From assembly GCA_025934695.1 (NCBI GenBank), contig JAICWS010000002.1:1035043-1099042 (forward strand): a DNA stretch of 64,000 nt, written 5' to 3'. This stretch comes from Alphaproteobacteria bacterium (GTDB taxonomy: Bacteria > Pseudomonadota > Alphaproteobacteria > Micavibrionales > UBA2020). Below are positions 17,646 through 25,788 of this stretch, in pieces. The translations under genes and the position numbers were made by a program. The stretch's first letter is position 1, and every line of letters starts with the position of its first letter. Below the pieces are notes generated by a model that saw nothing but the letters and a program-made list of their open reading frames with translations, searched no databases and was not told the origin of the DNA.

Positions 17646-17757
17646 CCCCGGACTTGTTCCGGGGTCCAAAAGGCCGTCCGGCCGTCACATGAATCAGAAA
17701 TTGCCGCTATGTGACGCGCGGACGCGCTTTTGGATGCCGGAACAAGTCCGGCATGGG
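17646..17757. repeat. long imperfect palindromic repeat between polX and ligC
   Basis: The left arm 17646-17690 (starting CCCCGGACTTGTTCCGGGG) is complementary to the right arm 17709-17757 with a few mismatches, and 18 bases form the loop. Each outer arm is itself a short palindrome around GGACTTGTTCC. Elements with this core are common in alphaproteobacterial intergenic regions. It lies between two convergent genes and could terminate both. Confidence 0.8.
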
Positions 17758-17809
17758 AATGTTGCGTATCTCGCCCTGAAAAATTTTATGAGTACCGGCC
17801 CTAGAATGC

Positions 17810-18799
17810 CTAATGCAAAATCTGGTCCATCGTGCATTGCGCGGGCGGCTTGTCGGGGCGGAAGCCGAGGAGGCGCGTGCCGTGGCGGAAGCGCTCGTCG
17901 GTGACATGGTCATAGGCGACTTCGGCCACGATTTTGGGCGCCAGCGGCTCCCATTCGGCCGAACGCTCGGTGCTCCAGCGGCTGGGCGCACCGGGCGCGC
18001 GGCCGGTGAAGCCGGGCTTCTGCACGATCTTCTCCAGCATATCCGTCAGCTCCTGGCGGTCCTTCGAGGGGATGGAGGAGGTGAAGCCGACGTGATGCAG
18101 CGCGCCCTCGTCATCATAGAGGCCGAGCAGCAGCGAGCCTATTTGATGGGAATTGCTGGCATAGCGAAACCCGCCGACGACGCAATCCGCGGTGCGGATC
18201 AGCTTGTACTTCCGCATCGCGCGCTCGCCGGGCTGGTATTTGTCATGGCGGTTCTTGGCGACGAGGCCATCGACATGCCATTTCTTGTTTTTAAGCCAGC
18301 CCATGGCGGTCGAGGCGCGCGGCGATTGCGGCGACAGGATGATCTGCCTTTCGCCGACGCAATTTTTTTTGTGAAACGCTTCCAGGCGTGCGCGCCGTTC
18401 TTCGAAGGGAAGCGCGGTTAGTTCTTTCTTTGCTTCCTCGAGCAGGTCGAAGACGACAAAGCTGGCTGGCTGCTCGCGCGACAGTTTCTCGACCCGGCTT
18501 GCTGCCGGATGCAGGCGCAGCTGCAGATCGGAAAAGGAATAATGGTCGCCGCGGCCGATCAGCAGCTCGCCGTCGAGAACGAAATGCGGCGCTGATAGCC
18601 GTTTCAGCATCGCCGCAATCTCGGGGAAATAGCGGCCGAGCGGCTTGCCCGATTTCGATCGCAGCTCGACCTCGTTCCCGCGCCGGAAGGCGAGGCAGCG
18701 GAAGCCGTCCCATTTGGGCTCGTACAGCCATTCGCGCCCGCGCGGCAACTCGGCGACCAGGCGGGCTTCCATCGGAAGAAGGTCTTTTGTCAGCGGCAT
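17810..18799 (-). CDS. ligC: ATP-dependent DNA ligase, LigC type
   Basis: 329 residues. The adenylation motif EPKWDGFR gives catalytic Lys29. Further nucleotidyltransferase motifs are FVLDGELL, FVVFDLL, VDGLVAKNR and MRKYKLIR, followed by an OB-fold. The size and absence of primase or nuclease domains fit LigC rather than LigD. Such ligases seal nicks in base-excision or end-joining repair using ATP. It is convergent with polX, so the two repair genes are neighbours but not one operon. No Ku gene is visible. GAGGA precedes the ATG at 18799; longer starts lack a ribosome site. Confidence 0.9.
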   Translation of the reverse strand: MPLTKDLLPMEARLVAELPRGREWLYEPKWDGFRCLAFRRGNEVELRSKSGKPLGRYFPEIAAMLKRLSAPHFVLDGELLIGRGDHYSFSDLQLRLHPAASRVEKLSREQPASFVVFDLLEEAKKELTALPFEERRARLEAFHKKNCVGERQIILSPQSPRASTAMGWLKNKKWHVDGLVAKNRHDKYQPGERAMRKYKLIRTADCVVGGFRYASNSHQIGSLLLGLYDDEGALHHVGFTSSIPSKDRQELTDMLEKIVQKPGFTGRAPGAPSRWSTERSAEWEPLAPKIVAEVAYDHVTDERFRHGTRLLGFRPDKPPAQCTMDQILH

Positions 18800-18893
18800 G
18801 AAATATCCTCGAACCCAGCCAACGGGCAGGCAAATCAACAATTCCTTTTAGGCAAGCTCCTCGAAATAAAGGATTTATTAGGTTCGTTTTTCT

Positions 18894-18922
18894 TTGACAT
18901 AATATTTACAGCCATATATGAT
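18894..18922 (+). promoter_or_regulatory. sigma-70 promoter (TTGACA-N17-TATGAT)
   Basis: TTGACA at 18894-18899 and TATGAT at 18917-18922 with a 17 bp spacer, about 40 bp upstream of the small gene at 18964. Confidence 0.75.
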
Positions 18923-18963
18923 ATCCCAGCAATCTGATCAACAATCGCATCAAGGTGACCGAT

Positions 18964-19311
18964 ATGCTGAAAGAACCCTGCCTCCACGAAACCCATGGCG
19001 TCCCGACCAGCTGCACGGTTGCGGATTATCATCCGCTGACATTTACCGAGATGCGCGATTACATCCTCTTGGCCTTCAACGACAACAGCAAAGCCGCCGC
19101 GGTGCAGGTGCGTCTTAATCAGGGGATCAAGGGCATTGTTTGCCCGCATGAAATCGAAGGGCCGGTGGCCAAAAAAAGCGCAGAACTCGATCAGGTTTTC
19201 GTCGACAGCCTGCACGCCGGCGATCCCGCGGGCGCCATCGCAAAAATTGGCGACATCCTCGAGTTGACGCCGATCAAGACGCTGCAGCCGCTGAAGCTCA
19301 GGCAAGGCTAA
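18964..19311 (+). CDS. uncharacterised small protein (115 aa)
   Basis: No family recognised. The soluble 115-residue product contains three Cys/His-bearing stretches near the start (KEPCLHETHGVPTSC) and again CPHE in the middle, which could bind metal. The gene has a strong promoter and an AAGGTG ribosome site six bases before the ATG at 18964; a GTG at 18955 overlaps that site. The next small frame begins 63 bp downstream. Confidence 0.65.
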   Translation: MLKEPCLHETHGVPTSCTVADYHPLTFTEMRDYILLAFNDNSKAAAVQVRLNQGIKGIVCPHEIEGPVAKKSAELDQVFVDSLHAGDPAGAIAKIGDILELTPIKTLQPLKLRQG

Positions 19312-19374
19312 TCATCCTGTCCTTGGAACTCCCACGACATGCAATGCCTTGGCATAGCCGTAGCAAGGTGAATC

Positions 19375-19572
19375 ATGCGTAAATCGAAACGGTTTGGAAA
19401 ACTGGTGGGCAAGGGGCAACAGGAAGGCGGAGGCGGACAGGCCGGCGCCATCGGCTGTCCCGGCGACATTCCCAACAAGACAGTGACCGGCGCCCGCCGG
19501 CGCGGCGTTACAGAGCCGGATGCAAAAATATCGCGGGCGGGCCCCGGCGACCAAAGCCAGGCGCATCCCTGA
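19375..19572 (+). CDS. possible small basic Gly-rich protein (65 aa)
   Basis: A 65-codon frame with AAGGTG a few bases before the ATG, like the gene upstream. The product is basic and Gly-rich (KRFGKLVGKGQQEGGGG) without recognised motifs. Its reality rests only on the ribosome site and position, so it may be non-coding. Confidence 0.4.
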   Translation: MRKSKRFGKLVGKGQQEGGGGQAGAIGCPGDIPNKTVTGARRRGVTEPDAKISRAGPGDQSQAHP

Positions 19573-19613
19573 ATGCGAAACTGCGCGTCGAAAAGACCGC
19601 CGTTATTATTTAA

Positions 19614-19643
19614 TTGACGGGCTTTTCTCGATTCCCATATCAT
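19614..19643 (+). promoter_or_regulatory. sigma-70 promoter (TTGACG-N18-TATCAT)
   Basis: TTGACG at 19614-19619 and TATCAT at 19638-19643 with an 18 bp spacer, 29 bp before the start at 19673. Confidence 0.65.
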
Positions 19644-19672
19644 GGTGCCATAACCCCAACGAAAGGCACCCC

Positions 19673-20041
19673 ATGAGGCTTTTGCCCGATGCTGCAAAAC
19701 TGAAAGAGGTTTTCAATTGGTTCGCATCGCCCGCCGCACGCAGCTATACGCTCGGCGAAGCTTTCCAGCATTACGTTCAGCACAGGCCTTATGACGAGAT
19801 TCACACCAACCAACTGGGCTTCACCAACGCCGGGCGTCTTCTCGAGCGGGTGCATATGGCCGCGGGGATTTTGACGGCAGGCCTGCTGGTTGTCTGCGCG
19901 CCGGCCAGTCTTCCCGCTCTTGCGATCGCGGGCGGCTTCCTCGTGGGTTACAAAATCATGGGCCTTGCTGCGGGAAAGCTGGCGGACGGTGTTGCGTCGG
20001 GCAGGTTTTACAATCCCGAGCAGCCGCGTCCGCGACTTTGA
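19673..20041 (+). CDS. uncharacterised small membrane-hairpin protein
   Basis: 122 residues. A soluble N-terminal half (FQHYVQHRPYDEIHTNQLGF) is followed by a hydrophobic block (about 64-100, AAGILTAGLLVVCAPASLPALAIAGG...) that could cross the membrane twice, then a short basic tail. No family is recognised. GAAAGG precedes the ATG, and a promoter sits immediately upstream. The frame is open further 5', but the promoter lies inside that extension, which argues against it. Confidence 0.65.
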   Translation: MRLLPDAAKLKEVFNWFASPAARSYTLGEAFQHYVQHRPYDEIHTNQLGFTNAGRLLERVHMAAGILTAGLLVVCAPASLPALAIAGGFLVGYKIMGLAAGKLADGVASGRFYNPEQPRPRL

Positions 20042-20053
20042 AAAGCGGCCGGA

Positions 20054-20443
20054 TTAATCCGGATACATCTGCCCGAAGCGTCCGTCGAAACGGTCCATGC
20101 GCGGATTGGCGAAACGGCTGACGACATTGCCCGTGAGCGCATTGACCCGCACGATATGCGACATGTCGCCGCTACGGACATCAAACACATAGATGGGCTC
20201 GCCAAGCGAGTTCTGGGTCAAACCCGAACGCTCAATCCGGCCAGGCTCGGCATCGAGTGCGCGCGCGCTGGCGGTATTCATGTCGATAATGCCGGCGATG
20301 GCGGGCGTGTAGATCGTCGTCGGCGTGTAGAACGTGGTCGTCCGCACAACGCGGGTGGTATATGTTTGCGCGCCGGCGGAAGCCGCGCACAGCAACAGGC
20401 ATGCCGCCGCCGCGGGCATCAGGGCGTATTTGAAGCGAAACAT
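20054..20443 (-). CDS. secreted small protein, PepSY-like, paralogue of 11669
   Basis: 129 residues, exactly the length of its paralogue at 11669-12058. A signal peptide ends near SAGA-QTYTT. The mature protein has GEPIYVFDVRSGDMSHIVRVNALTGNVVSRF, the same strand-turn-strand motif as the paralogue. The N-terminal mature parts, both rich in Thr and Tyr, have diverged more. GAGGAG lies at Shine-Dalgarno distance from the ATG at 20443. It converges on the gene at 19673, whose stop is 12 bp away. Function unknown. Confidence 0.7.
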   Translation of the reverse strand: MFRFKYALMPAAAACLLLCAASAGAQTYTTRVVRTTTFYTPTTIYTPAIAGIIDMNTASARALDAEPGRIERSGLTQNSLGEPIYVFDVRSGDMSHIVRVNALTGNVVSRFANPRMDRFDGRFGQMYPD

Positions 20444-20551
20444 GGATTTTTCTCCTCTTAAGGAACCTTGTGCCAAACAGCCAATGCGCCAGCGAAGGGA
20501 ACGTTTCGGGAATTCGACGCAAGGCGGAATTAAATGGACTTTGATTAAAAT

Positions 20552-21697
20552 TTATTTTGGCGGGTTGGGCGCGGACCTGCGCGGAACGCTTGCATTCTGG
20601 ACCCAGGGATCGTTCAGCGCTGCGCTGGCGTTATGCTGGGCATCGATGCCCCAGTAATTCCTGCCGTCGCCCTGTGCATTGCTCCAGGTCATGAAATATA
20701 TCGTCTCCGGCATATGGGTCTGGATATTCGTGATTGCCTTGTGCAGGTCATAAGGAGGGTCGGTCATCGTCTTGTAAGCGGAGGACTGCAGCCCGAGTTC
20801 GGCGAGCGCAAAGGGCTTGCCGGTTTTCATGAGAGCCTTGTAACCACGCGCCTTGCCGCCGCGCGTCCCGTAATTGTAAGCGTCATAGCCGACGATATCT
20901 ACATACTGCGCGCCCGGATAGTAAGGGAGCGGTTTGTTGGTGCCCGCGGCATAGACCCATAACAGGTTGTGCAGCCCTTTGGTGTTGGTGAGGTAATCGA
21001 ACGTCTGGATCCACAGCTTCGGGAATTCCTTTTGCCGTCCCCACCAGAACCAGTCGCCGTCCATTTCCATCATGGGACGGAACAGCACGGTAACGCCGGC
21101 ATCCTGCAACTGCTGAAGCCCGTCGGCGATTTTATCGAGGTTGGCCATATAGGCCTTATAGGCGGGCGTGCCGGGCGTGACCACATCGGCGAAATTTACC
21201 TTCCGGTCCCCCAGTCCGTGGCCGGCCCAAGGGTTGGGCATATGCACGTCGATATCGACGAGCGCGGCCTTGTTCCAGTGATCGATCATGCTGGCGTTGA
21301 CGCTGCCGGTGCTGATGATCATGCCTTCACCAGTGAAGTCGGCGTAATCGGCGCCGACCAATCCGACCCGCTGGCCGGTCATTTTTTCGATGCGCTGCAG
21401 CTCCACCTCATCGACCTTGCCGTATCCCGTCCATTGGCCGGAGATAAGGCGGTGACTGGACTGGTTGGGCAGCTTGCTCAGATAATTGAATACGTCGCGC
21501 GTGGCAGGCGACGCATGGGGATCGGCAGTGGCGGAAAGATTGGCCGGGCGAGTGTCTGTAATTGTCGTGGACGGTGAGGGATTATGCTGGCGTCCACTCA
21601 TGAAGAATCCGGCGCCGGTGATGGCAGCGGCGGCAAAACTCAGCGACAGGGCCGCCGTGCGAAGAAGGCGGCCGGGTTTTCCCTTGAGCAGTTTCAA
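20552..21697 (-). CDS. GH26 family glycoside hydrolase (endo-beta-mannanase-like)
   Basis: 381 residues. An N-terminal membrane anchor or signal (about 13-33) is followed by a Ser/Thr/Pro linker and a TIM-barrel GH26 domain. The acid/base site is FRPMMEMDGDWFWWG (Glu211) and the nucleophile is in FALAELG (Glu300). GH26 enzymes cleave beta-1,4-mannans or related glucans with retention. The family normally has His before the acid/base Glu; here it is Met210, which may alter activity. The initiation codon is TTG at 21697 with GGAAGA upstream, only 26 bp after a good -10 box. An ATG 32 codons later would remove the anchor. It stands alone. Confidence 0.83.
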   Translation of the reverse strand: MKLLKGKPGRLLRTAALSLSFAAAAITGAGFFMSGRQHNPSPSTTITDTRPANLSATADPHASPATRDVFNYLSKLPNQSSHRLISGQWTGYGKVDEVELQRIEKMTGQRVGLVGADYADFTGEGMIISTGSVNASMIDHWNKAALVDIDVHMPNPWAGHGLGDRKVNFADVVTPGTPAYKAYMANLDKIADGLQQLQDAGVTVLFRPMMEMDGDWFWWGRQKEFPKLWIQTFDYLTNTKGLHNLLWVYAAGTNKPLPYYPGAQYVDIVGYDAYNYGTRGGKARGYKALMKTGKPFALAELGLQSSAYKTMTDPPYDLHKAITNIQTHMPETIYFMTWSNAQGDGRNYWGIDAQHNASAALNDPWVQNASVPRRSAPNPPK

Positions 21698-21723
21698 TCT
21701 TCCGTCCCGGCTTGTTGTTTGTC

Positions 21724-21752
21724 ATAATATTTTATAAGGGCCTGAAAGTCAA
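21724..21752 (-). promoter_or_regulatory. sigma-70 promoter (TTGACT-N17-TATTAT)
   Basis: TTGACT at 21752-21747 and TATTAT at 21729-21724 on the minus strand, 17 bp apart, directly upstream of the GH26 gene. The very short leader supports its TTG start. Confidence 0.7.
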
Positions 21753-21871
21753 GGGATTTTGTTCCGCGGGGAGCGGTCCTATCCGCTTGAATTTATTCCC
21801 ATCGCGTCGGCCCAGAGGCTATATTCGCGCTTCACGGCCTTTGATATCCTCGAAGGACACTTGGGGGCAGC

Positions 21872-23866
21872 ATGGAAAGCGAAGCATTCAAACAGGATCT
21901 GGCCAAAGCATCGAAAGGCGATGTGAAGGCGATGAACAATGTCGCCGAGGCTTATTTTCGCGGCAAGGATGCTCCGAAAGACCTCGCGAAATCTTTCGAA
22001 TGGTTCAGGAAGGGAGGGGACAAAGGCAACGCTTACGCCCTCTATCGCCTCGGCCTCGCGTATCAGAAAGGTTGGGGTTGCGACGCGGATGAAGACCGCG
22101 CCATCGACGCGCTGAAACTTTCTCTCGACAAGGGCGGCACCGGCGCCTGCAAGACGCTGGCCGCGATTTACGCCGATGAGCAGAGCATCAGCTATGACCG
22201 GGACCAGCTCCGCAAATACGCGGAGATGGGCATTGCGAACGGCTGCGACACCTGCATGTTTCTTTTGGGACGGGATTATGCCCTGAACCACAGCAAGCGT
22301 GCGCTGCCGCTGCTGCAACAGGCGGCGGATAAGGGCAATACCCGCGCGATGGTCGAAATCGGCCAATATTACCGGTTCGCGCGCGGAACCGAAAAGGACG
22401 AGGCCAAGGCTTTCGACTGGTTCAAAAAAGCGGCCGATGCCGGCGACGCGACGGGGTGCCTTCGTGCAGGGAGAGCCTGTTATCGCGGCGAGGGCAGCCC
22501 CGTCGACAAGAAACTGGCCGCGGAATATGGCGAAAAGGCGCGCGCGGGCGGCGAGCTGGAGGCCTGTGAATTTCTCTATGACATCTATTCCGATGAGGGG
22601 CCGCTGTTCGACAGTGCGAAGGCCATCGAGGCGCTGGAGTACGGGCAGCAGCGCGGCAGCCGCGAATGCGAAAGGCTGCGCGCCGAGGATTACGCCCGCA
22701 AAGGCAACCTTGCCGAATATCTTCCGCGGATCGAAAAATGCGCCGCCTGGGGCGTGGCGGATGAGGCGGGCGCCCGGGCCCTGTCTTCGCTCGCGATCTA
22801 CCACCTGACGGACGGCAACGATCCGGCGCGCGGCTTCGGTTATCTGGCGCAGATCATGAAGCAGTTCAGGGATTTCTTCTGGAACTATACGAGTTCCGTG
22901 CCGGTCTTTTACGTCCTGTGCCTGCTCACGGGCCATGGCACACAGAAAGACCCGGCAGCGGGCATGGCGGCGCTGAAGATGGCGGCGGATTTCGGCAACG
23001 ATGCCGCCAATGATCTTATTGTAAAGCGAAGGTTAACGGGCCCGCGCGCCCAGCAGGCCAAGCGCATCTTCGGCGACGCGCTGCAGGTCATTCTGCGTTC
23101 GGATGTCAGGCTCATGCTGGAGATGCGGAAAATCTCGCCCGAACTGGCCGACATGCCGCTGCCCGAGGTGCCCCCGGAGGACCTGGAGCTGGACGTCGCT
23201 CCCTACCTCGATCCTGTCGAGTCCGTCACCGCCGCGGTGCTGCCCGAAGCTGGGGTCATCGGCAAGCTGCGCGAACGCGCGGAAAAGGGCGACCTCAACG
23301 CCATGTTCCGTCTCGGCAAGGAGGCCCTCCGGGGCCGCGACATGTTGCGCGACGACAAGACCGGTGTGATGTGGCTGCGCACCGCGGGGGACAAGGGACA
23401 TCTGCAAGCGCAGGTGTTTCTCGCCACCGCTTACAGGCTGGGAGACCGGCTTCCCCAGAACGACAAGGAAGCGGCTTACTGGATCGCCAAGGCGGCGACC
23501 GGCGGCGACGTCGAGAGCCAGTACCTGATGGGGCTTTTTTCCTTCAAGGGTATGGGCGGCATCCCCGCATCCGTGACAGCCGCGGTCAACTGGTATACGA
23601 AGGCCGCGCAGGCAGGGCACGCCGGGGCAATGACGGGGCTCGGCGGCTGTTATCTGGCCGCCAAGGGTACCGCCGGGAACGAAACCGAGGCGTTCAAATG
23701 GTTCTGCAAGGCCGCCGACGCGGGCGATGCCGGCGGCCAGTACCTGCTGGCCCAATGTTTTATCCGTGGCTGGGGCGTTCCCAAAAATCCTGGCATGGCA
23801 CAGCAATGGCTTCGCAAGGCAGCCGAACAGGGGCATGCGGAAGCCAAAAAGCTGGTTGGAGGTTAA
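21872..23866 (+). CDS. Sel1-like repeat protein (664 aa)
   Basis: A soluble helical-repeat protein. Sel1-type units with the pattern AxxxLGxxYxxGxGxxxDxxKAxxWxxKAA occur from residue about 14 to 260, for example FEWFRKGGDKGNAYALYRLG, and again from about 450 to 660, for example FKWFCKAADAGDAGGQYLLA. A less regular middle joins the two solenoids. Sel1 proteins are scaffolds for signalling or envelope complexes. There is no signal peptide, so it is probably cytoplasmic. GGGGG precedes the ATG. Its stop overlaps the last codon of the convergent ankyrin gene by 4 bp. Confidence 0.85.
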   Translation: MESEAFKQDLAKASKGDVKAMNNVAEAYFRGKDAPKDLAKSFEWFRKGGDKGNAYALYRLGLAYQKGWGCDADEDRAIDALKLSLDKGGTGACKTLAAIYADEQSISYDRDQLRKYAEMGIANGCDTCMFLLGRDYALNHSKRALPLLQQAADKGNTRAMVEIGQYYRFARGTEKDEAKAFDWFKKAADAGDATGCLRAGRACYRGEGSPVDKKLAAEYGEKARAGGELEACEFLYDIYSDEGPLFDSAKAIEALEYGQQRGSRECERLRAEDYARKGNLAEYLPRIEKCAAWGVADEAGARALSSLAIYHLTDGNDPARGFGYLAQIMKQFRDFFWNYTSSVPVFYVLCLLTGHGTQKDPAAGMAALKMAADFGNDAANDLIVKRRLTGPRAQQAKRIFGDALQVILRSDVRLMLEMRKISPELADMPLPEVPPEDLELDVAPYLDPVESVTAAVLPEAGVIGKLRERAEKGDLNAMFRLGKEALRGRDMLRDDKTGVMWLRTAGDKGHLQAQVFLATAYRLGDRLPQNDKEAAYWIAKAATGGDVESQYLMGLFSFKGMGGIPASVTAAVNWYTKAAQAGHAGAMTGLGGCYLAAKGTAGNETEAFKWFCKAADAGDAGGQYLLAQCFIRGWGVPKNPGMAQQWLRKAAEQGHAEAKKLVGG

Positions 23867-24795
23867 TTTCCCGAGAAGCCGTTTTGCGGCTTGTTTATGC
23901 GGGGCTTGTCCAGCTTGCGTGAAAAAACTTCTTTTTCCGGGATGATGCCACCGCGGCGCACGTGCTCGTCAAAAGCCGCGCGCAGGGACGGGGTGTCGGC
24001 AAGCGCGTCAAATGTTTCCCGCGTTGATATCTCGACGGGTCCCGCTTCGCCTTTGCGAATAACAGAAATTCTCTCGCGCGCGGTGAAATCGTAAATTTCT
24101 TCCAGAACACATTCGCCGAGGGCATGTTTGAAAACGATATCGAGGGCCCGCTGTTCCGCTGCTTGCGGGGCAGCAACCGGCGCGCATGCCGGTGCCGGTG
24201 CCGGTTCCGGTTCCGGTGCCGGGGCCGGTGCGGCGCGCAGCAGTGCCGCGACCCTTGTATGGCCGCCTGCCTCGGCGCATCCCACCGCGTTCATGCCGTC
24301 CTTGCCGGGCAGATCGCGGCTGGCGCCGGCGCCGAGCAAAAGCCGGACAATTTCGGAATTGCCCGCGTGCGCCGCGAGCGTGAGCGCCGTCACATGGTGC
24401 GGGGTTTGGGTGGTGTAATATGACGTTTCCCTGAAGAACCCGCCAACGCCGCTGTTCTTGTTTTCCACTTGATAGGAGTGGCTCGTCATGTAGGTATGCA
24501 CGGCGTCGGGCGCGGCCCCGGCCTCGAGCAGAAGCCGGACAATCGCGGGATCGCCGCGCTCGACCGCGTGGATCAGCGGCGTTTTCGCGGGCGGGGCGCC
24601 TTGCACATCAGCACCTTTTTCCACGAGCAAACAGGCCATCGACCATTTCCCCGCCGTGATCGCCGCGACCAGCGGCGCTGCCGGGCCACCATTCATCTCC
24701 GCGCCCTGGGCGAGGGCGAGAAGGGCTTTATTCTCATCCCCGCGCTTTGCCGCGCGGAGGAGCATCCTGTTCAATCGCGTTTTCTTGTCAAACAT
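23863..24795 (-). CDS. ankyrin-repeat protein with C-terminal unknown domain
   Basis: 310 residues. Ankyrin repeats span about residues 8-190 (LLRAAKRGDENKALLALAQGAE; KTPLIHAVERGDPAIVRLLLEAGA; TALTLAAHAGNSEIVRLLLGAGA; GMNAVGCAEAGGHTRVAALL). A Pro/Glu/Ala linker of about 25 residues comes from a GGTGCC-type DNA repeat. The C-terminal part (ALDIVFKHALGECVLEEIYDFTARERISVI...) is not recognised. GAGGAG precedes the ATG. It follows the coiled-coil gene at 24817 by 21 bp and probably shares its promoter. Confidence 0.8.
   Translation of the reverse strand: MFDKKTRLNRMLLRAAKRGDENKALLALAQGAEMNGGPAAPLVAAITAGKWSMACLLVEKGADVQGAPPAKTPLIHAVERGDPAIVRLLLEAGAAPDAVHTYMTSHSYQVENKNSGVGGFFRETSYYTTQTPHHVTALTLAAHAGNSEIVRLLLGAGASRDLPGKDGMNAVGCAEAGGHTRVAALLRAAPAPAPEPEPAPAPACAPVAAPQAAEQRALDIVFKHALGECVLEEIYDFTARERISVIRKGEAGPVEISTRETFDALADTPSLRAAFDEHVRRGGIIPEKEVFSRKLDKPRINKPQNGFSGN
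24188..24232. repeat. GCCGGT-type hexanucleotide tract
   Basis: About seven imperfect copies of GCCGGT/TCCGGT in the linker of the ankyrin gene, encoding alternating Ala-Pro and Glu-Pro. Length change by whole units keeps the frame. Confidence 0.7.
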
Positions 24796-24816
24796 GTCCG
24801 CACTCCTCGGAACGGG

Positions 24817-25662
24817 CTACAGGCTCAGGCTGCGGGATTTGGCAACCGGGCGCGGTGGTGTGTCGTCCTGCTCAGGCGCGGGCGGTGGGGCGGCGGCGGG
24901 AACGGTTTCCGGCAGGGCGTCCTGCGGCTTCGGCTTTTCGCGGCGGCGGCCGACAGCGCCGAGGCCGGTCAGGCTAAAGAGAAATCCCGCGGCTTCGAGC
25001 GCATCGATCAGCCCCTGTCCGTGGTCATGGCTGCTTTCCGATGTGGCGGCGCTGCGCATGATGTTGGTGATGGATTCCGCCCTGGCGTCGGATATTTTTT
25101 GGGGATCCGTTCCGGCAAGGCCCATTCCTCCCACCACCTCGTCGCGCTCGGTCAGCGCGTCCGAGAAGGGGGAGAAGAAATCGGTGATATCGCCCATCTG
25201 GCGGTCTCTCGCCTTGTCGAACAGCGTGGTGTACATATGGTCCGCTTCTTTCTCGGGCACCACATTGTTGAACAGGATTTCCTTGCGGTAGGCGGCGAGA
25301 CGCTCGTGCTGCGCCTGCATGTCGCGCATATTCTGCTCGTTCGCCTGGGCGACAGCGGCCAGCTGGTCCGACAGCTTCGCGTCGGTCTTGCCGAGGTTTG
25401 CCTGCGCCTGTTCGACCGACTTCCTGTTGATCTCGATCCGGTACTGCTGCGACAAAATCTCGTCCGCCATGGTCTGCAGCCTGTTCACTTCGGCGTCATG
25501 CATCTGCACATTGGCGACAGGCGCGGAAGAGGACAGCGGGTGCGTGTCATGCATCGCGACGCCGATCCCGATGCCCGCGGTCAGGGCGACGGAGGTTGCG
25601 ATGTAGCCGCCGTGCGTCACGGTGCGGTTGAAGATGCGCGAGAGTTTTTTGACGAGGGACAT
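24817..25662 (-). CDS. uncharacterised coiled-coil membrane protein
   Basis: 281 residues. One transmembrane helix near the N-terminus (about 17-36) precedes a long helical coiled-coil region (about 55-130: EVNRLQTMADEILSQQYRIE, AQANEQNMRDMQAQHERLA). A less hydrophobic helix lies near 222-238, followed by a Pro-rich tail ending KSRSLSL. No family is recognised. It is the first gene of a two-gene unit with the ankyrin protein. AGGAAAA precedes the start and a promoter lies 28 bp upstream. Its terminal ...SL is shared with the proteins at 8197 and 34130. Confidence 0.65.
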   Translation of the reverse strand: MSLVKKLSRIFNRTVTHGGYIATSVALTAGIGIGVAMHDTHPLSSSAPVANVQMHDAEVNRLQTMADEILSQQYRIEINRKSVEQAQANLGKTDAKLSDQLAAVAQANEQNMRDMQAQHERLAAYRKEILFNNVVPEKEADHMYTTLFDKARDRQMGDITDFFSPFSDALTERDEVVGGMGLAGTDPQKISDARAESITNIMRSAATSESSHDHGQGLIDALEAAGFLFSLTGLGAVGRRREKPKPQDALPETVPAAAPPPAPEQDDTPPRPVAKSRSLSL

Positions 25663-25689
25663 GGTTTTTCCTGCTGAAGCCTCGCGGGC

Positions 25690-25718
25690 ACTATACAGCA
25701 GCGATTTTCATATAGCAA
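25690..25718 (-). promoter_or_regulatory. sigma-70 promoter (TTGCTA-N17-TATAGT)
   Basis: TTGCTA at 25718-25713 and TATAGT at 25695-25690 on the minus strand, 17 bp apart, with a 27-base leader to the gene at 25662. Confidence 0.55.
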
Positions 25719-25788
25719 ACGCTTTTCTGGAAAGAAAATTCTGATTAAGCGGCTGATTTCAAACCGGAAATCGTGCGGAAGGACGATC

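Noticed and set aside
24124-24423. Arg/Gly-rich plus-strand frames with repeats
   Set aside because: They are antisense to the ankyrin gene's Pro/Glu linker; the hexanucleotide repeat explains the regular composition.
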